A DNA stretch of 64,000 bases from Candidatus Streptomyces philanthi. GTDB lineage: Bacteria > Actinomycetota > Actinomycetes > Streptomycetales > Streptomycetaceae. Position numbers and translations under genes: made by a program. The stretch's first letter is position 1. Every line of letters starts with the position of its first letter. Below the pieces are notes generated by a model. The model did no database searches. It saw nothing but the letters and a program-made list of their open reading frames with translations, and was not told where the DNA came from. Positions 10,560-18,368 of the stretch are shown here, one piece after another. The stretch covers positions 2,790,001 to 2,854,000 of the forward strand of contig CP073042.1 in NCBI GenBank assembly GCA_018114805.1. The letters are read 5' to 3'.

Positions 10560-10781
10560 ATGAGCACAGCGATCGTGGGCTCCGCGGTCGGCATGGCGCT
10601 CGGATTCGCCGGCTACTTCGGCGGGTTCATCGCCTTCCTGCTCGTCGCCGCGCTCGGCGCCATCGGGTTCACCATCGGCAAGCTGGCCGACGGCGACCTG
10701 CACTGGAGCCAGTTCGCCCGCCCCACCCAGGACCGCACCACCCACCGGACCCGAAGCACCCACCGCGGCAGGCTCAAGTGA
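10560..10781 (+). CDS. DUF2273 small membrane protein
   Basis: 73 residues with one long hydrophobic stretch, probably two short membrane helices (residues ~3-40: IVGSAVGMALGFAGYFGGFI and FLLVAALGAIGFTIGKLADG), then a basic tail. Ribosome site AAGGAG six bases before ATG. DUF2273 proteins are regular partners of Asp23 and AmaP. Its stop overlaps the next start (GTGA), implying translational coupling. Confidence 0.85.
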   Translation: MSTAIVGSAVGMALGFAGYFGGFIAFLLVAALGAIGFTIGKLADGDLHWSQFARPTQDRTTHRTRSTHRGRLK

Positions 10782-11116
10782 CCGTTCCCGCAGCCCAGCG
10801 CGGCGCCACCAGCATCGCCGACCGCGTCATCGCCCGTACCGCCACCGCAGCGGCCCGCGAGGCCCTGCACGACCTGGCCCACCCGACGGCCACCGCCCGC
10901 GCCACCGGCACCACCCGGCGCGGCACGGCCCGGCTCACCCTCGCACTCGACCTGCCGTACCCCATCGATATACCCGCCACCACGGACGCCGTGCACCACC
11001 ACGTCAGCCACCACACCGCGGCCCTCACCGGCCTGCCCGTCGCCACCATCCGCATCCGCGTGGAGCGCCTCCACCTGCCCGGCGCCGCCACCACGGACGG
11101 CAGGCAGGTGCGGTAG
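10778..11116 (+). CDS. Second, shorter Asp23-like protein
   Basis: 112 residues from GTG 10778, which overlaps the preceding TGA. It keeps the Asp23 layout (SIADRVIARTATAAAREAL, LTLALDLPYPIDIP, TIRIRVERLHLP) but is more diverged than the first copy. Its stop overlaps the next start. Probably a structural partner of the first Asp23 protein. Confidence 0.75.
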   Translation: MTVPAAQRGATSIADRVIARTATAAAREALHDLAHPTATARATGTTRRGTARLTLALDLPYPIDIPATTDAVHHHVSHHTAALTGLPVATIRIRVERLHLPGAATTDGRQVR

Positions 11117-11760
11117 TGAGCACAGCATCCGAACCCGAGCCGCCCAAGAGCCCGGCGCGCGGCCGGGCCCCCCACCGCGCCTGGTCGGCCCGGCGCGGCC
11201 CGGCCGCCGTACTCGCCCTGCTCGGCTGCGGCGCCTGCGTCATGCTCCTGTACGACCAGGTGGCCATGGGCTACGGCCAGCCCGCAGCGCCCTGGCGCAC
11301 GCACACCAAGGACTGGTTGGCGGACACCCCCGGCACCAGCGGCTGGGTCATCGGCGCCGCCGCCATACTGGCCGTCCTGGGCGTGTACCTCATGGTCATC
11401 GCCCTCACCCCCGGCGGCCGTCGCCGGCTGCCGATGACGCCCCCGGCGCCGTCCGTACGCGCCGTGCTCGACCGGGCCGGCGCCACGACCCTGCTGCGCG
11501 AGGCGGCCCTGCGCACGCCCGGGGTCACCTCGGCCCGGGTGCACGTACGCGGCCGGCGCCGGGCCCGCGTGCGGGTGACGGTGGCCTACGGCGAGGTCGC
11601 GGCGGTACGCGCCGCACTCCACGAGGAACTGCTCGCCGCCACGGACCGCCTCGGCCTGGCCGACCCGCCCCGCCTCCGCCTCACCGCCGCCCCCGCCCCG
11701 GTCCGGCACGGAAACGATCCGCACGCACACGGCGCACCGGCGGGATCCGAAGCGCGGTAG
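11116..11760 (+). CDS. DUF6286-type membrane protein
   Basis: 214 residues from GTG 11116, overlapping the previous stop. Two membrane helices (GPAAVLALLGCGACVMLLYD and WVIGAAAILAVLGVYLMVIA) enclose an extracytoplasmic loop; a cytoplasmic Asp23-like beta domain follows (ARVHVRGRRRARVRVTVAYG). The organisation matches DUF6286 proteins of Streptomyces Asp23 operons. Likely a membrane anchor for the Asp23 proteins. Confidence 0.75.
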   Translation: MSTASEPEPPKSPARGRAPHRAWSARRGPAAVLALLGCGACVMLLYDQVAMGYGQPAAPWRTHTKDWLADTPGTSGWVIGAAAILAVLGVYLMVIALTPGGRRRLPMTPPAPSVRAVLDRAGATTLLREAALRTPGVTSARVHVRGRRRARVRVTVAYGEVAAVRAALHEELLAATDRLGLADPPRLRLTAAPAPVRHGNDPHAHGAPAGSEAR

Positions 11761-11869
11761 CCGCGGCCGTAGGGGGCGCAGGACGCGGAGGAGAAGAAAG
11801 CGAAGGACACCAGGGAAACAAAGGGCGGAAAGAAGAACAAGAAAGACGAACAAGCAGGAGGAGGAGCCG

Positions 11870-12511
11870 ATGGAGGTCAGTCGCAGACGCCACTGGCTGA
11901 ACAGGACCCTGCTGGCCCTACTTGGGCTCGCCGGTCTGGCCGCCGGGTGCTGGGTGGCCGTGGCGGGGCTCGACGCCCGCGGCCAACTGCCGTTCGCGCT
12001 CCCCTCGTGGTGGCCGAGCGGGCACCCGCGCGCCGCGCTCACCGACCGGCTGGACGCGGCGGGGCCGCGCGACCACGACTGGTGGCCGGCCGCCGTCCTC
12101 GGCTGCCTGACCCTCGGTCTGCTCCTCCTCGCGGGCTGGCTCCTCGCCCAGACCGGCCCGCGCGAGCCGCGACGCCTCACCCTCCGCCGCCCCGCCCCCG
12201 GCGCACCGGGCCGCGCCAAGCCCGCCCCGCACGCCCCGACACTGCGCACCTCCGCGCTGTCCGGGGTGATGGCCGCGCAGGCGAGCGACCTGCCCGGGGT
12301 ACGCCGGGCCCGGGTGCGCCTCTCCGGCGGCGCGCGCCGCCCACGCGCCCGCGTGACGGTGGTGCTCGACACGGGCGCCGACCCGCGCGCGGTACTGACC
12401 GCCCTGTGCGCCGGCCCCCTCACCCACGCCCGCCACAGCACCGGCCTCCCCCACCTCCCCTCGGGCCTCCGCCTGCGCGTTGCGACACCGGGGAGGCGTC
12501 GGGCCCGCTGA
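11870..12511 (+). CDS. AmaP-like alkaline shock membrane anchor
   Basis: 213 residues, ATG 11870 after GGAGGAGGAG. Helix one is LNRTLLALLGLAGLAAGCWV, helix two WPAAVLGCLTLGLLLLAGWLL, followed by an Asp23-like cytoplasmic domain (GVRRARVRLSGGARRPRARVT). AmaP anchors Asp23 to the membrane in Firmicutes; the same role is inferred here. A 109-base, strikingly purine-rich spacer separates it from the DUF6286 gene. Confidence 0.75.
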   Translation: MEVSRRRHWLNRTLLALLGLAGLAAGCWVAVAGLDARGQLPFALPSWWPSGHPRAALTDRLDAAGPRDHDWWPAAVLGCLTLGLLLLAGWLLAQTGPREPRRLTLRRPAPGAPGRAKPAPHAPTLRTSALSGVMAAQASDLPGVRRARVRLSGGARRPRARVTVVLDTGADPRAVLTALCAGPLTHARHSTGLPHLPSGLRLRVATPGRRRAR

Positions 12512-12564
12512 GGGTTGGCTGGCACGGGCGCCGGCCGCGAGCGCCGCCCACGCCCGGAAGACGC

Positions 12565-12597
12565 AAAAAAACCCCGGCCAAGGTTACTTGACCGGGA
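12565..12597 (-). terminator. Intrinsic terminator of tRNA-Lys
   Basis: Read on the minus strand: a 10-base stem (CCCGGTCAAG with CTTGGCCGGG, one mismatch), a 4-base loop, then a run of T. It follows tRNA-Lys directly and separates it from the convergent AmaP-like gene. Confidence 0.8.
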
Positions 12598-12612
12598 TCC
12601 GGAGGGTCCGAC

Positions 12613-12688
12613 TGGTGGGCCATCAGGGGCTCGAACCCTGAACCAATGGATTAAAAGTCCACTGCTCTGCCAATTGAGCTAATGGCCC
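12613..12688 (-). tRNA. tRNA-Lys (anticodon TTT)
   Basis: Acceptor arms GGGCCAT and ATGGCCC, discriminator A, encoded CCA. The anticodon arm has loop CTTTTAA, giving TTT. D and T arms are regular (GGTTCGAGCC-type T loop). A TATGCT box upstream at about 12702 is a plausible -10. Confidence 0.95.
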
Positions 12689-12800
12689 CGCACCACGCAG
12701 CATAGCCCGGCCGTCTGCCGAGCCCCGAGCGCATAAGAAGTTCGACGCCGCACGAGGCCGCGCGGTGTTCGTACGCGGACCGCCGCCGCGCCCGTGGCGC

Positions 12801-12852
12801 GAGCGACGGGGCCCGTACGGCACACCACCGTGACATACGGGCCCCGTCGCTC
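12801..12852 (-). terminator. Terminator of the DEAD-box helicase gene
   Basis: Perfect 17-base arms GAGCGACGGGGCCCGTA and TACGGGCCCCGTCGCTC with an 18-base loop, nine bases past the helicase stop codon. No T-run, as is common in Streptomyces. Confidence 0.75.
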
Positions 12853-12861
12853 ACTCAGCGG

Positions 12862-15054
12862 TCAGCCGTTGCGCTTCCAGCGCGGCTTGTCGTCGCGGCG
12901 GCCGTGCGGGCGGTCGCCGTTGGCCGGGCGGTGGCCGCCGGAGGGACGCTCGTCGCGGCGGTCACGGTTGTACGGGCGGTCCGAGCGGAAGCCACCGGAG
13001 GAACGCTCGTCGCGGCGCAAGCCACCCTGCGGGCGGTCGTCACGACGCTCGAAGGAACGGCCACCACGGTCATCACGCCGGTCGTCCCGACGGAAACTGC
13101 CGGAGGGGCGGTCGTCGCGGCGAAAACCACCCGACGGACGGTCGTCCCGACGGAAGCCACCCTGCGGGCGGTCGTCACGACGCTCGAAGGAACGGCCACC
13201 ACGGTCATCACGCCGGTCGTCCCGACGGAAACTGCCGGAGGGGCGGTCGTCGCGGCGAAAACCACCCGACGGACGGTCGTCCCGACGGAAGCCACCCTGC
13301 GGGCGGTCGTCACGGCGGTCGCGGCGCTCGAAGTTGCCCCGGTCGTCGCGGCGGTCGTACCCGCCGCGCTCCTGCTCCGGGCGGCTGGGCGCGGCATCCG
13401 CGGCCTGCGGCTCGGTCCGCTCCTGCGGCGCCGGAGCGGTGGCGGACGCGTCCGCGCCGCCGTCCTGGGCGGCGGCAGTGGCGGACTCAGTCGCCGCGGT
13501 GGCCTCGGCGGGCGCCGCTGCTGCCACGGCCGCGGCCGGGTCCTCGCCGCGCTCGCGGGCCGCGCGGGCCAGCAGGCGGTCGGCCTCCTCGCGCAGCTCG
13601 GTCGCGCGCCGCTGGACCTGCTGCAACCGGCGGGTGAGGTCCTGCACGTCGCGCTCGGCCTGCTTGGCCGAGTTCGCCGCCGACTCCGCCTGCACCTCGG
13701 TGAGCGACCGGGCGCCGGTTATGCGCGCCACGTCGTCGTCGAAGGCGCCCGCGCCGCCGACGATGTGCCGCGTGGCGTCGACGCCCGCGTCCTCCATCAG
13801 CCGGAAGATCTGCCGGCGCTGGTGCGGCAGGGCCAGCGAGACGACGGTGCCGCTCTTGCCCGCGCGGGCCGTACGGCCGGAGCGGTGCAGGTAGTCCTTG
13901 TGGTCGCCGGCCGGGTCCACGTTCAGCACCAGGTCGATGCCGTCCACGTGGATGCCGCGCGCGGCGACGTCCGTGGCGACCAGGACGTTGACGTAACCGT
14001 CCTTGAAGTCGGCCAGCGTGCGGGTCCGCGCGCCCTGCGTCATGCCGCCGTGCAGCGCGTCCGCCCGTACGCCCGCGTCCACGAGCTGCTCGGCGACGCG
14101 GTCGGCGCCCAGCTGGGTGCGGACGAAGATGATGGTGCGGCCCTTGCGCGCCGCGATGGCGGCGGTGACCGGCGCCTTGTCCTTCGGCTTCACGACGAGC
14201 ACGTGGTGCGTCATGGTCGTGACCGCGCCCTGCGCCGCGTCCACCTCGTGCGTCATCGGGTTGGACAGGTAGCGCTTGACGAGGGTGTCGATCTCGTTCT
14301 CCAGCGTCGCGGAGAACAGCATCCGCTGACCACCGGTCGGCACCAGGTCGAGGATCTCGGTGACCTCGAGCAGGAATCCCATGTCGGCCATCTGGTCGGC
14401 CTCGTCGAGCACGGCGACCTGCACCCGGTCCAGCGTCGCGGCGCCACGGTTGATGATGTCACGCAACCGGCCCGGGGTGGCGACCAGGATGTCCACGCCC
14501 CGCTCCAGGGCGTAGATCTGATTGCCCATCGACGTACCGCCGCAGACCACCTTGAGCTTCAGGCCGAGCACGTCACCGTACGGCTGGAGCGCGTCGGAGA
14601 CCTGCATGGCCAGCTCGCGGGTGGGGGTCAGGATCAGGCCACGGGGACGCTTCTTCTCCGTGAAGCCGCCGGCGAGTTGGGCCAGCAGCGGGAGACCGAA
14701 GGAGAGGGTCTTGCCGGAGCCGGTACGGCCTCGGCCCAGGATGTCCTTGCCGGCCAGCGCGTCCGGGATAGTCGCGGCCTGGATCGGGAACGGGGTGGTG
14801 ACACCGTTCTGCTTCAGCTTGCGGACGACCTGCTCGGGCAGCCCGAGGGTGGCGAACGTGACGGACGTCTCAGCGTTGTCGGCGGCGTCGTCGGACGTGG
14901 CGGCCTCGGTCTCGTCCACGACGGCGGACTCGGCGGGAGCCGCGACGGGGGCGTCAGCGGCGTCGGCCTCAGCGACGAACGTCACGGCGGCCTCGGGGAT
15001 CATGCCGGCCTCATCGACCTCGGGCATGACGGTGTGCTCAGCAGAAATGGACAT
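12862..15054 (-). CDS. DEAD-box ATP-dependent RNA helicase with Arg/Asp/Gly-rich tail
   Basis: 730 residues from ATG 15054; an open frame continues far upstream but loses helicase-like sequence. An Ala/Asp/Glu-rich N-terminal extension (~1-62) precedes the Q motif and motif I GRTGSGKT (109-116). Then PTRELA, VLDEADQM, SAT, HGGMTQ, DVAARGIHVDG and HRSGRTARAG, so both RecA domains are complete. After ~residue 455 come a charged helical part and a tail of RRDDRP(Q/S)GGF repeats containing an exact tandem duplication (45 residues per unit). Such tails bind RNA and help with structured RNA or ribosome assembly, often in the cold. Monocistronic, with its own terminator. Confidence 0.95.
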   Translation of the reverse strand: MSISAEHTVMPEVDEAGMIPEAAVTFVAEADAADAPVAAPAESAVVDETEAATSDDAADNAETSVTFATLGLPEQVVRKLKQNGVTTPFPIQAATIPDALAGKDILGRGRTGSGKTLSFGLPLLAQLAGGFTEKKRPRGLILTPTRELAMQVSDALQPYGDVLGLKLKVVCGGTSMGNQIYALERGVDILVATPGRLRDIINRGAATLDRVQVAVLDEADQMADMGFLLEVTEILDLVPTGGQRMLFSATLENEIDTLVKRYLSNPMTHEVDAAQGAVTTMTHHVLVVKPKDKAPVTAAIAARKGRTIIFVRTQLGADRVAEQLVDAGVRADALHGGMTQGARTRTLADFKDGYVNVLVATDVAARGIHVDGIDLVLNVDPAGDHKDYLHRSGRTARAGKSGTVVSLALPHQRRQIFRLMEDAGVDATRHIVGGAGAFDDDVARITGARSLTEVQAESAANSAKQAERDVQDLTRRLQQVQRRATELREEADRLLARAARERGEDPAAAVAAAAPAEATAATESATAAAQDGGADASATAPAPQERTEPQAADAAPSRPEQERGGYDRRDDRGNFERRDRRDDRPQGGFRRDDRPSGGFRRDDRPSGSFRRDDRRDDRGGRSFERRDDRPQGGFRRDDRPSGGFRRDDRPSGSFRRDDRRDDRGGRSFERRDDRPQGGLRRDERSSGGFRSDRPYNRDRRDERPSGGHRPANGDRPHGRRDDKPRWKRNG
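13021..13314. repeat. 135-base in-frame tandem repeat in the helicase tail
   Basis: Two full units start at 13021 and 13156, and a third partial one at 13291. The units look identical by eye. 135 bases is 45 codons, so copy-number change keeps the frame and only lengthens the basic tail. Confidence 0.9.
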
Positions 15055-15297
15055 GCGATACGCGAAACCTTCCGGAGTTACGGCACGCGCCCAGACTCCG
15101 TGTGATTTCGCAAACGACCGCCTCGATGCGGTCAGCCACGGCAAGGAAAGGAACGCGCCACGCGGCGCGCTCCGGGAGCGTTCTCCGAAGTCGGCCGGGG
15201 AAATGGGACGAAACGATCCACAAGCATACACACCCGGCCCCGGGGAAGGCAAATCCCACCCTTCCCCACCGCCGCGCCCCCGGCCAGGCGGCTCACC

Positions 15298-15848
15298 GCT
15301 CGCGCAGCGGTCTCGGCTGGGGAGCGGGTTCGGTGCCCTCGGCCGGCGGTGGCGTGCTCGGGGGGCGAGGTGGTCGGCGCGGCCGTCGGGGCCGGGGCGC
15401 TGGGCTCCGGCGGCGGGCTGCTGGGCCGCGGCGTGGTCGGCCGGGGCCGGGGGACCGAGCCCGTGGGCGTCAGGGCGGGCACGTCGGGCCGGGTCAGCGG
15501 GTCGGCGGCGTCTGCGAAGGCCGACCGGCCTCCCCCGCCCCGGCCTCGTCCGCGCCCTCGCCGGACGCACGCTCCGCGTCCGACCGCTCGGCGTCCGGCT
15601 CCGGAGGACGAGGAGGCGCCGCCCGAGCCGTCCGGCCGTGGCCGCGCGGCCCCCTGGCGCGCCCCGTCGGGGAGTACGGCACCGCCATCGGGCCCCGCCG
15701 CGCGCCGTCCGGCGGCCCGCTCCTCCCCTCACCGCCGGGCCGGTTGCGAGTGGTCCGCCTCGGAGACGCTCATGCAGCCCGCCAACGCCATGGCGGCGAG
15801 TATCACGGCCGCGGGCACGGGACGCGGTGCGCGGGGCGCGAGGAACAC
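15298..15848 (-). pseudogene. Putative lipoprotein, apparently frameshifted
   Basis: GTG 15848 begins a lipoprotein signal: basic start APRAPRP, hydrophobic PAAVILAAMALAGC with the lipobox Cys, then SVSEADHSQPA. The frame stops after 39 residues at about 15730. Pro/Ser/Thr-rich secreted-type sequence continues in another frame (PALTPTGSVPRPRP, PSSPPPEPSAPAP) to about 15300. I read this as one lipoprotein gene with a shift. Function unknown. It lies between the helicase and the metallopeptidase. Confidence 0.45.
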
Positions 15849-16112
15849 AGGCGGACATTCCGGGCATGAGTGAGTTACCTTCCGGCGCACGGTGCGGGCC
15901 ATCTGCCCAACTGGCCCCGCCCCACCCAGGACACGCGTCGCACGAGCCACGGCACCCCCACACCCCGGAAACCCCCCGGACCGCGCACGCGGACCGCGCC
16001 CGAACCGCGCCGAACCGCACGTGATCGCGCCCCACGACCGCCGCCGCCGCGACGCCGCACCACACTGAGGCCCGGGCGCCGGGCCGGGCTGCGGCCCGGC
16101 CCGAACGGGGCG

Positions 16113-16682
16113 CTATCCCCAACCGAGTTCGTGCAGCCGCTCGTCCTCGATGCCGAAGTGGTGGGCGACTTCGTGGACGACGGTGATGGCCACCTCGTCA
16201 CGCACGGCGTCCCGCAGGGCGTGCGAGGGCCCGCCGGACCCCCCGGCCGCGACGCCCCCCGACCCGGCGCCCGGCTCCGCCCCCTGCCCGGCTCCCGCCT
16301 CGGCCGCCACGCCGGGCTCGCCCAGCACGGGCACCTGGGCCCCCGCAGGCGCCTCCGGCTCCCCCGGGGCCGCCCACCCGGACGGCTCCCCGGCCGGCCC
16401 CCCGGACGACTCCTGGCCCACTACGTCCTCGCGGCCCGCGCACATCCGCAGCGTGGGCCCCAGGTAGATGGTGATCCGGTCCGGCAGCACGCCCGCGTAC
16501 CACTCGCCCCGGTCGGTTAGCGGCGTCCCCTCGTAGAGCCCGAGCAACTCCGGATCGTCCGCGGGCGGCTCGTCCTCCACGAACACCGCCACGTTGTCCA
16601 TGAGCCGCGTCAGCTCGGGCGGAATGCGGTCCAGGGCCTCGGCGACCAGTTCCTCGAACTCCTCGCGCGTCATTTCCAGCAC
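16113..16682 (-). CDS. Zincin-type metallopeptidase family protein with large insertion
   Basis: About 189 residues from GTG 16682 (or ATG 16673, three codons on). The family core reads MTREEFEELVAEALDRIPPE, NVAVFVEDEPP, GLYEGTPLT and the zinc motif HEVAHHFGI followed by DERLHELGWG. Usual members are near 115-120 residues. Here ~70 residues rich in Gly, Ala, Pro and Glu are inserted between MCAGREDVVG and the HExxH helix. All zinc ligands remain. The substrate of this family is not known to me. Confidence 0.85.
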   Translation of the reverse strand: MLEMTREEFEELVAEALDRIPPELTRLMDNVAVFVEDEPPADDPELLGLYEGTPLTDRGEWYAGVLPDRITIYLGPTLRMCAGREDVVGQESSGGPAGEPSGWAAPGEPEAPAGAQVPVLGEPGVAAEAGAGQGAEPGAGSGGVAAGGSGGPSHALRDAVRDEVAITVVHEVAHHFGIEDERLHELGWG

Positions 16683-16821
16683 CCGGCCATTGTCGGGCAG
16701 GCGCCCCTCCCGCGCCCCACGCGTGCGTCGAACACCCCTCGCACACCCCAAACCACCCGGTCCCCGCCCCCCCGCCGCGACGCCCCAGGTCACCCCCGCC
16801 CCCACCGCGCGGCAAACCGTT

Positions 16822-16851
16822 TTGGCGATCCCCGTTGGCATCCCATATGCT
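16822..16851 (+). promoter_or_regulatory. Promoter of the tRNA cluster
   Basis: TTGGCG at 16822 and TATGCT at 16846 with 18 bases between, 36 bases before tRNA-Glu. This fits a housekeeping sigma promoter. Confidence 0.5.
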
Positions 16852-16887
16852 TCTCACGTTGCCGGAAGGCGCTCAGGTGGGCCATCA

Positions 16888-16960
16888 GCCCTCATCGTCT
16901 AGTGGCCCAGGACGCCGCCCTTTCAAGGCGGTAGCACGGGTTCGAATCCCGTTGGGGGCA
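16888..16960 (+). tRNA. tRNA-Glu (anticodon TTC)
   Basis: 73 bases. Acceptor GCCCTCA pairs with TGGGGGC (with G-T pairs); anticodon stem CCGCC/GGCGG with loop CTTTCAA gives TTC; T loop GTTCGAATC is canonical. First gene of a Glu-Asp-Phe cluster. Confidence 0.95.
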
Positions 16961-17000
16961 CGCAACAGCATGTGCGAGACTAGTGCTCGCACGTGTGCTT

Positions 17001-17075
17001 GGTCCTGTGGAGCAGTTTGGAGTGCTCGCCACCCTGTCAAGGTGGAGGCCGCGGGTTCAAATCCCGTCAGGACCG
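17001..17075 (+). tRNA. tRNA-Asp (anticodon GTC)
   Basis: 75 bases. Acceptor GGTCCTG/CAGGACC, anticodon stem CCACC/GGTGG with loop CTGTCAA gives GTC, and the T arm is intact (GCGGG ... CCCGT). A near-identical copy lies at 24281. Confidence 0.95.
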
Positions 17076-17095
17076 CTGCAACCGCGAGGTTGCGT

Positions 17096-17172
17096 GGCTG
17101 GGTAGCTCAGTTGGTACGAGCGATCGCCTGAAAAGCGATAGGTCGCCGGTTCGACCCCGGCCCCAGCCACCA
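17096..17172 (+). tRNA. tRNA-Phe (anticodon GAA)
   Basis: 77 bases with encoded CCA. Acceptor GGCTGGG/CCCAGCC; anticodon loop CTGAAAA gives GAA; T loop TTCGACC. Last gene of the cluster. Confidence 0.95.
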
Positions 17173-17181
17173 CCGCACAAA

Positions 17182-17226
17182 GCGAGAAGGCTTGGACCGG
17201 GTTAACCGGTCGGGGCCTTCTCGTCG
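17182..17226 (+). terminator. Terminator after tRNA-Phe
   Basis: Outer arms GAGAAGGC and GCCTTCTC enclose an inner CCGG/CCGG hairpin. It lies ten bases after the tRNA and before the convergent oxidoreductase gene. Confidence 0.7.
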
Positions 17227-17277
17227 CGCCCCCTCACGGCCACGAGCGAGTCCAGCCGTGCGCGGGCAGCGCGGGCC

Positions 17278-18204
17278 TCAGGCCACCGTGACGACGACCT
17301 TGCCCCGCACGTGGCGCTCGGCGCTCAGGCGCTGGGCGTCGCCCGTGCGCTCCAGCGGGAAGGTGGCCGCGACCGGCACCGTCAGGGCCCCGGCGTCGAC
17401 CATGGCGGACAGGGCTGCCAGGTCGGTGGCGTCCGGGCGGACCCACAGGTAGCGCCCGCCCAGCGGGGTGACCGCGGGGTCCACGATGGAGGCGATCCGC
17501 CGGGGGTTCTTCACCACCTCGGCGGAGACCGTGACCGCCTCCCCGCCCACCAGGTCGAAGGCCGCATCAACGCCGTCCGGCGCCAGCCCGCGCACCCGGT
17601 CGGTCAGCCCGTCCCCGTAGGCGACCGGCTCCCCGCCCAGGGAACGCACGAAGTCGTGGTTGCGGGGGCTGGCCGTGCCGATCACGCGGGCGCCCAGGTG
17701 CCGGCCGATCTGCACGGCCAGCGAGCCGACCCCGCCCGACGCCGCGTGGACCAGGAGCGTGTCGCCCTCCCGTACCCGCAGCGCCTTGGCCAGCGCCTGG
17801 TACGCCGTGAGCCCGGCCAGCGGCAGCCCGGCGGCCTGCTTCGAAGGTGAGGCTGGTGGGCTTGTGGGCCAGGGTGCGCACGGGGCCGCCACGTACTGCG
17901 CGAACGTCCCGCCCGACAGGGTGTCCTTGCGCACGTAGCCGATGACCTCGTCGCCCTCCTCGAACTCCGGGGTGTCCAGGCCGCCGCGGACCACGACACC
18001 CGCGACGTCCCAGCCGGGGACGACCGGGAAGACGACGTCGAGCAGCGAGTTGAGGTGGCCGGCCTGTGCCTTCCAGTCCAGCGGGTTCACCGAGGCGGCC
18101 CTGGCCTCGACCAGTACCGAGTCGGGCCCCACCTTCGGGTCGGGCAGGTCGCCGTACTCCAGGACCTCGGGTCCGCCGTACGCGCGGTAGCTCACAACCT
18201 TCAC
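17278..18204 (-). CDS. Quinone-oxidoreductase-like NADP-dependent oxidoreductase with a scrambled segment
   Basis: 308 residues from GTG 18204 (ribosome site GGAG). MDR-superfamily alcohol dehydrogenase/quinone reductase: GDLPDPKVGPDSVLVE, GWDVAGVV, then the nucleotide fold HAASGGVGSLAVQIGRHLG. No structural zinc Cys cluster, so a zinc-independent quinone-reductase type. Between 17838 and ~17890 the residues CAPWPTSPPASPSK are out of register; the neighbouring frame reads VRTLAHKPTSLTFE, which is what the family expects. So two compensating indels appear to exist. Function may survive if these are sequence errors. Confidence 0.8.
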   Translation of the reverse strand: MKVVSYRAYGGPEVLEYGDLPDPKVGPDSVLVEARAASVNPLDWKAQAGHLNSLLDVVFPVVPGWDVAGVVVRGGLDTPEFEEGDEVIGYVRKDTLSGGTFAQYVAAPCAPWPTSPPASPSKQAAGLPLAGLTAYQALAKALRVREGDTLLVHAASGGVGSLAVQIGRHLGARVIGTASPRNHDFVRSLGGEPVAYGDGLTDRVRGLAPDGVDAAFDLVGGEAVTVSAEVVKNPRRIASIVDPAVTPLGGRYLWVRPDATDLAALSAMVDAGALTVPVAATFPLERTGDAQRLSAERHVRGKVVVTVA

Positions 18205-18368
18205 GGTGCTCCTGCTCCTCGGGTTCGCGTGGCCGGGCCACTCTCGCGGCGGCCCGGCGGATGGGCGCGGGTGGGATGCGTGCGGGGTGGATGGGTGCGT
18301 CGGGTGGTGCGGGTGGGCGGGTGGATGGTGTGCCGGGTGGGGCGCGGGCCGGGTGGGCTCCTGCCACA

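Noticed and set aside
15055..16122. N-terminal extension of the DEAD-box helicase frame to 1086 residues
   Set aside because: The extra sequence is Arg/Pro-rich without helicase features, and ATG 15054 begins the acidic extension usual for these helicases.
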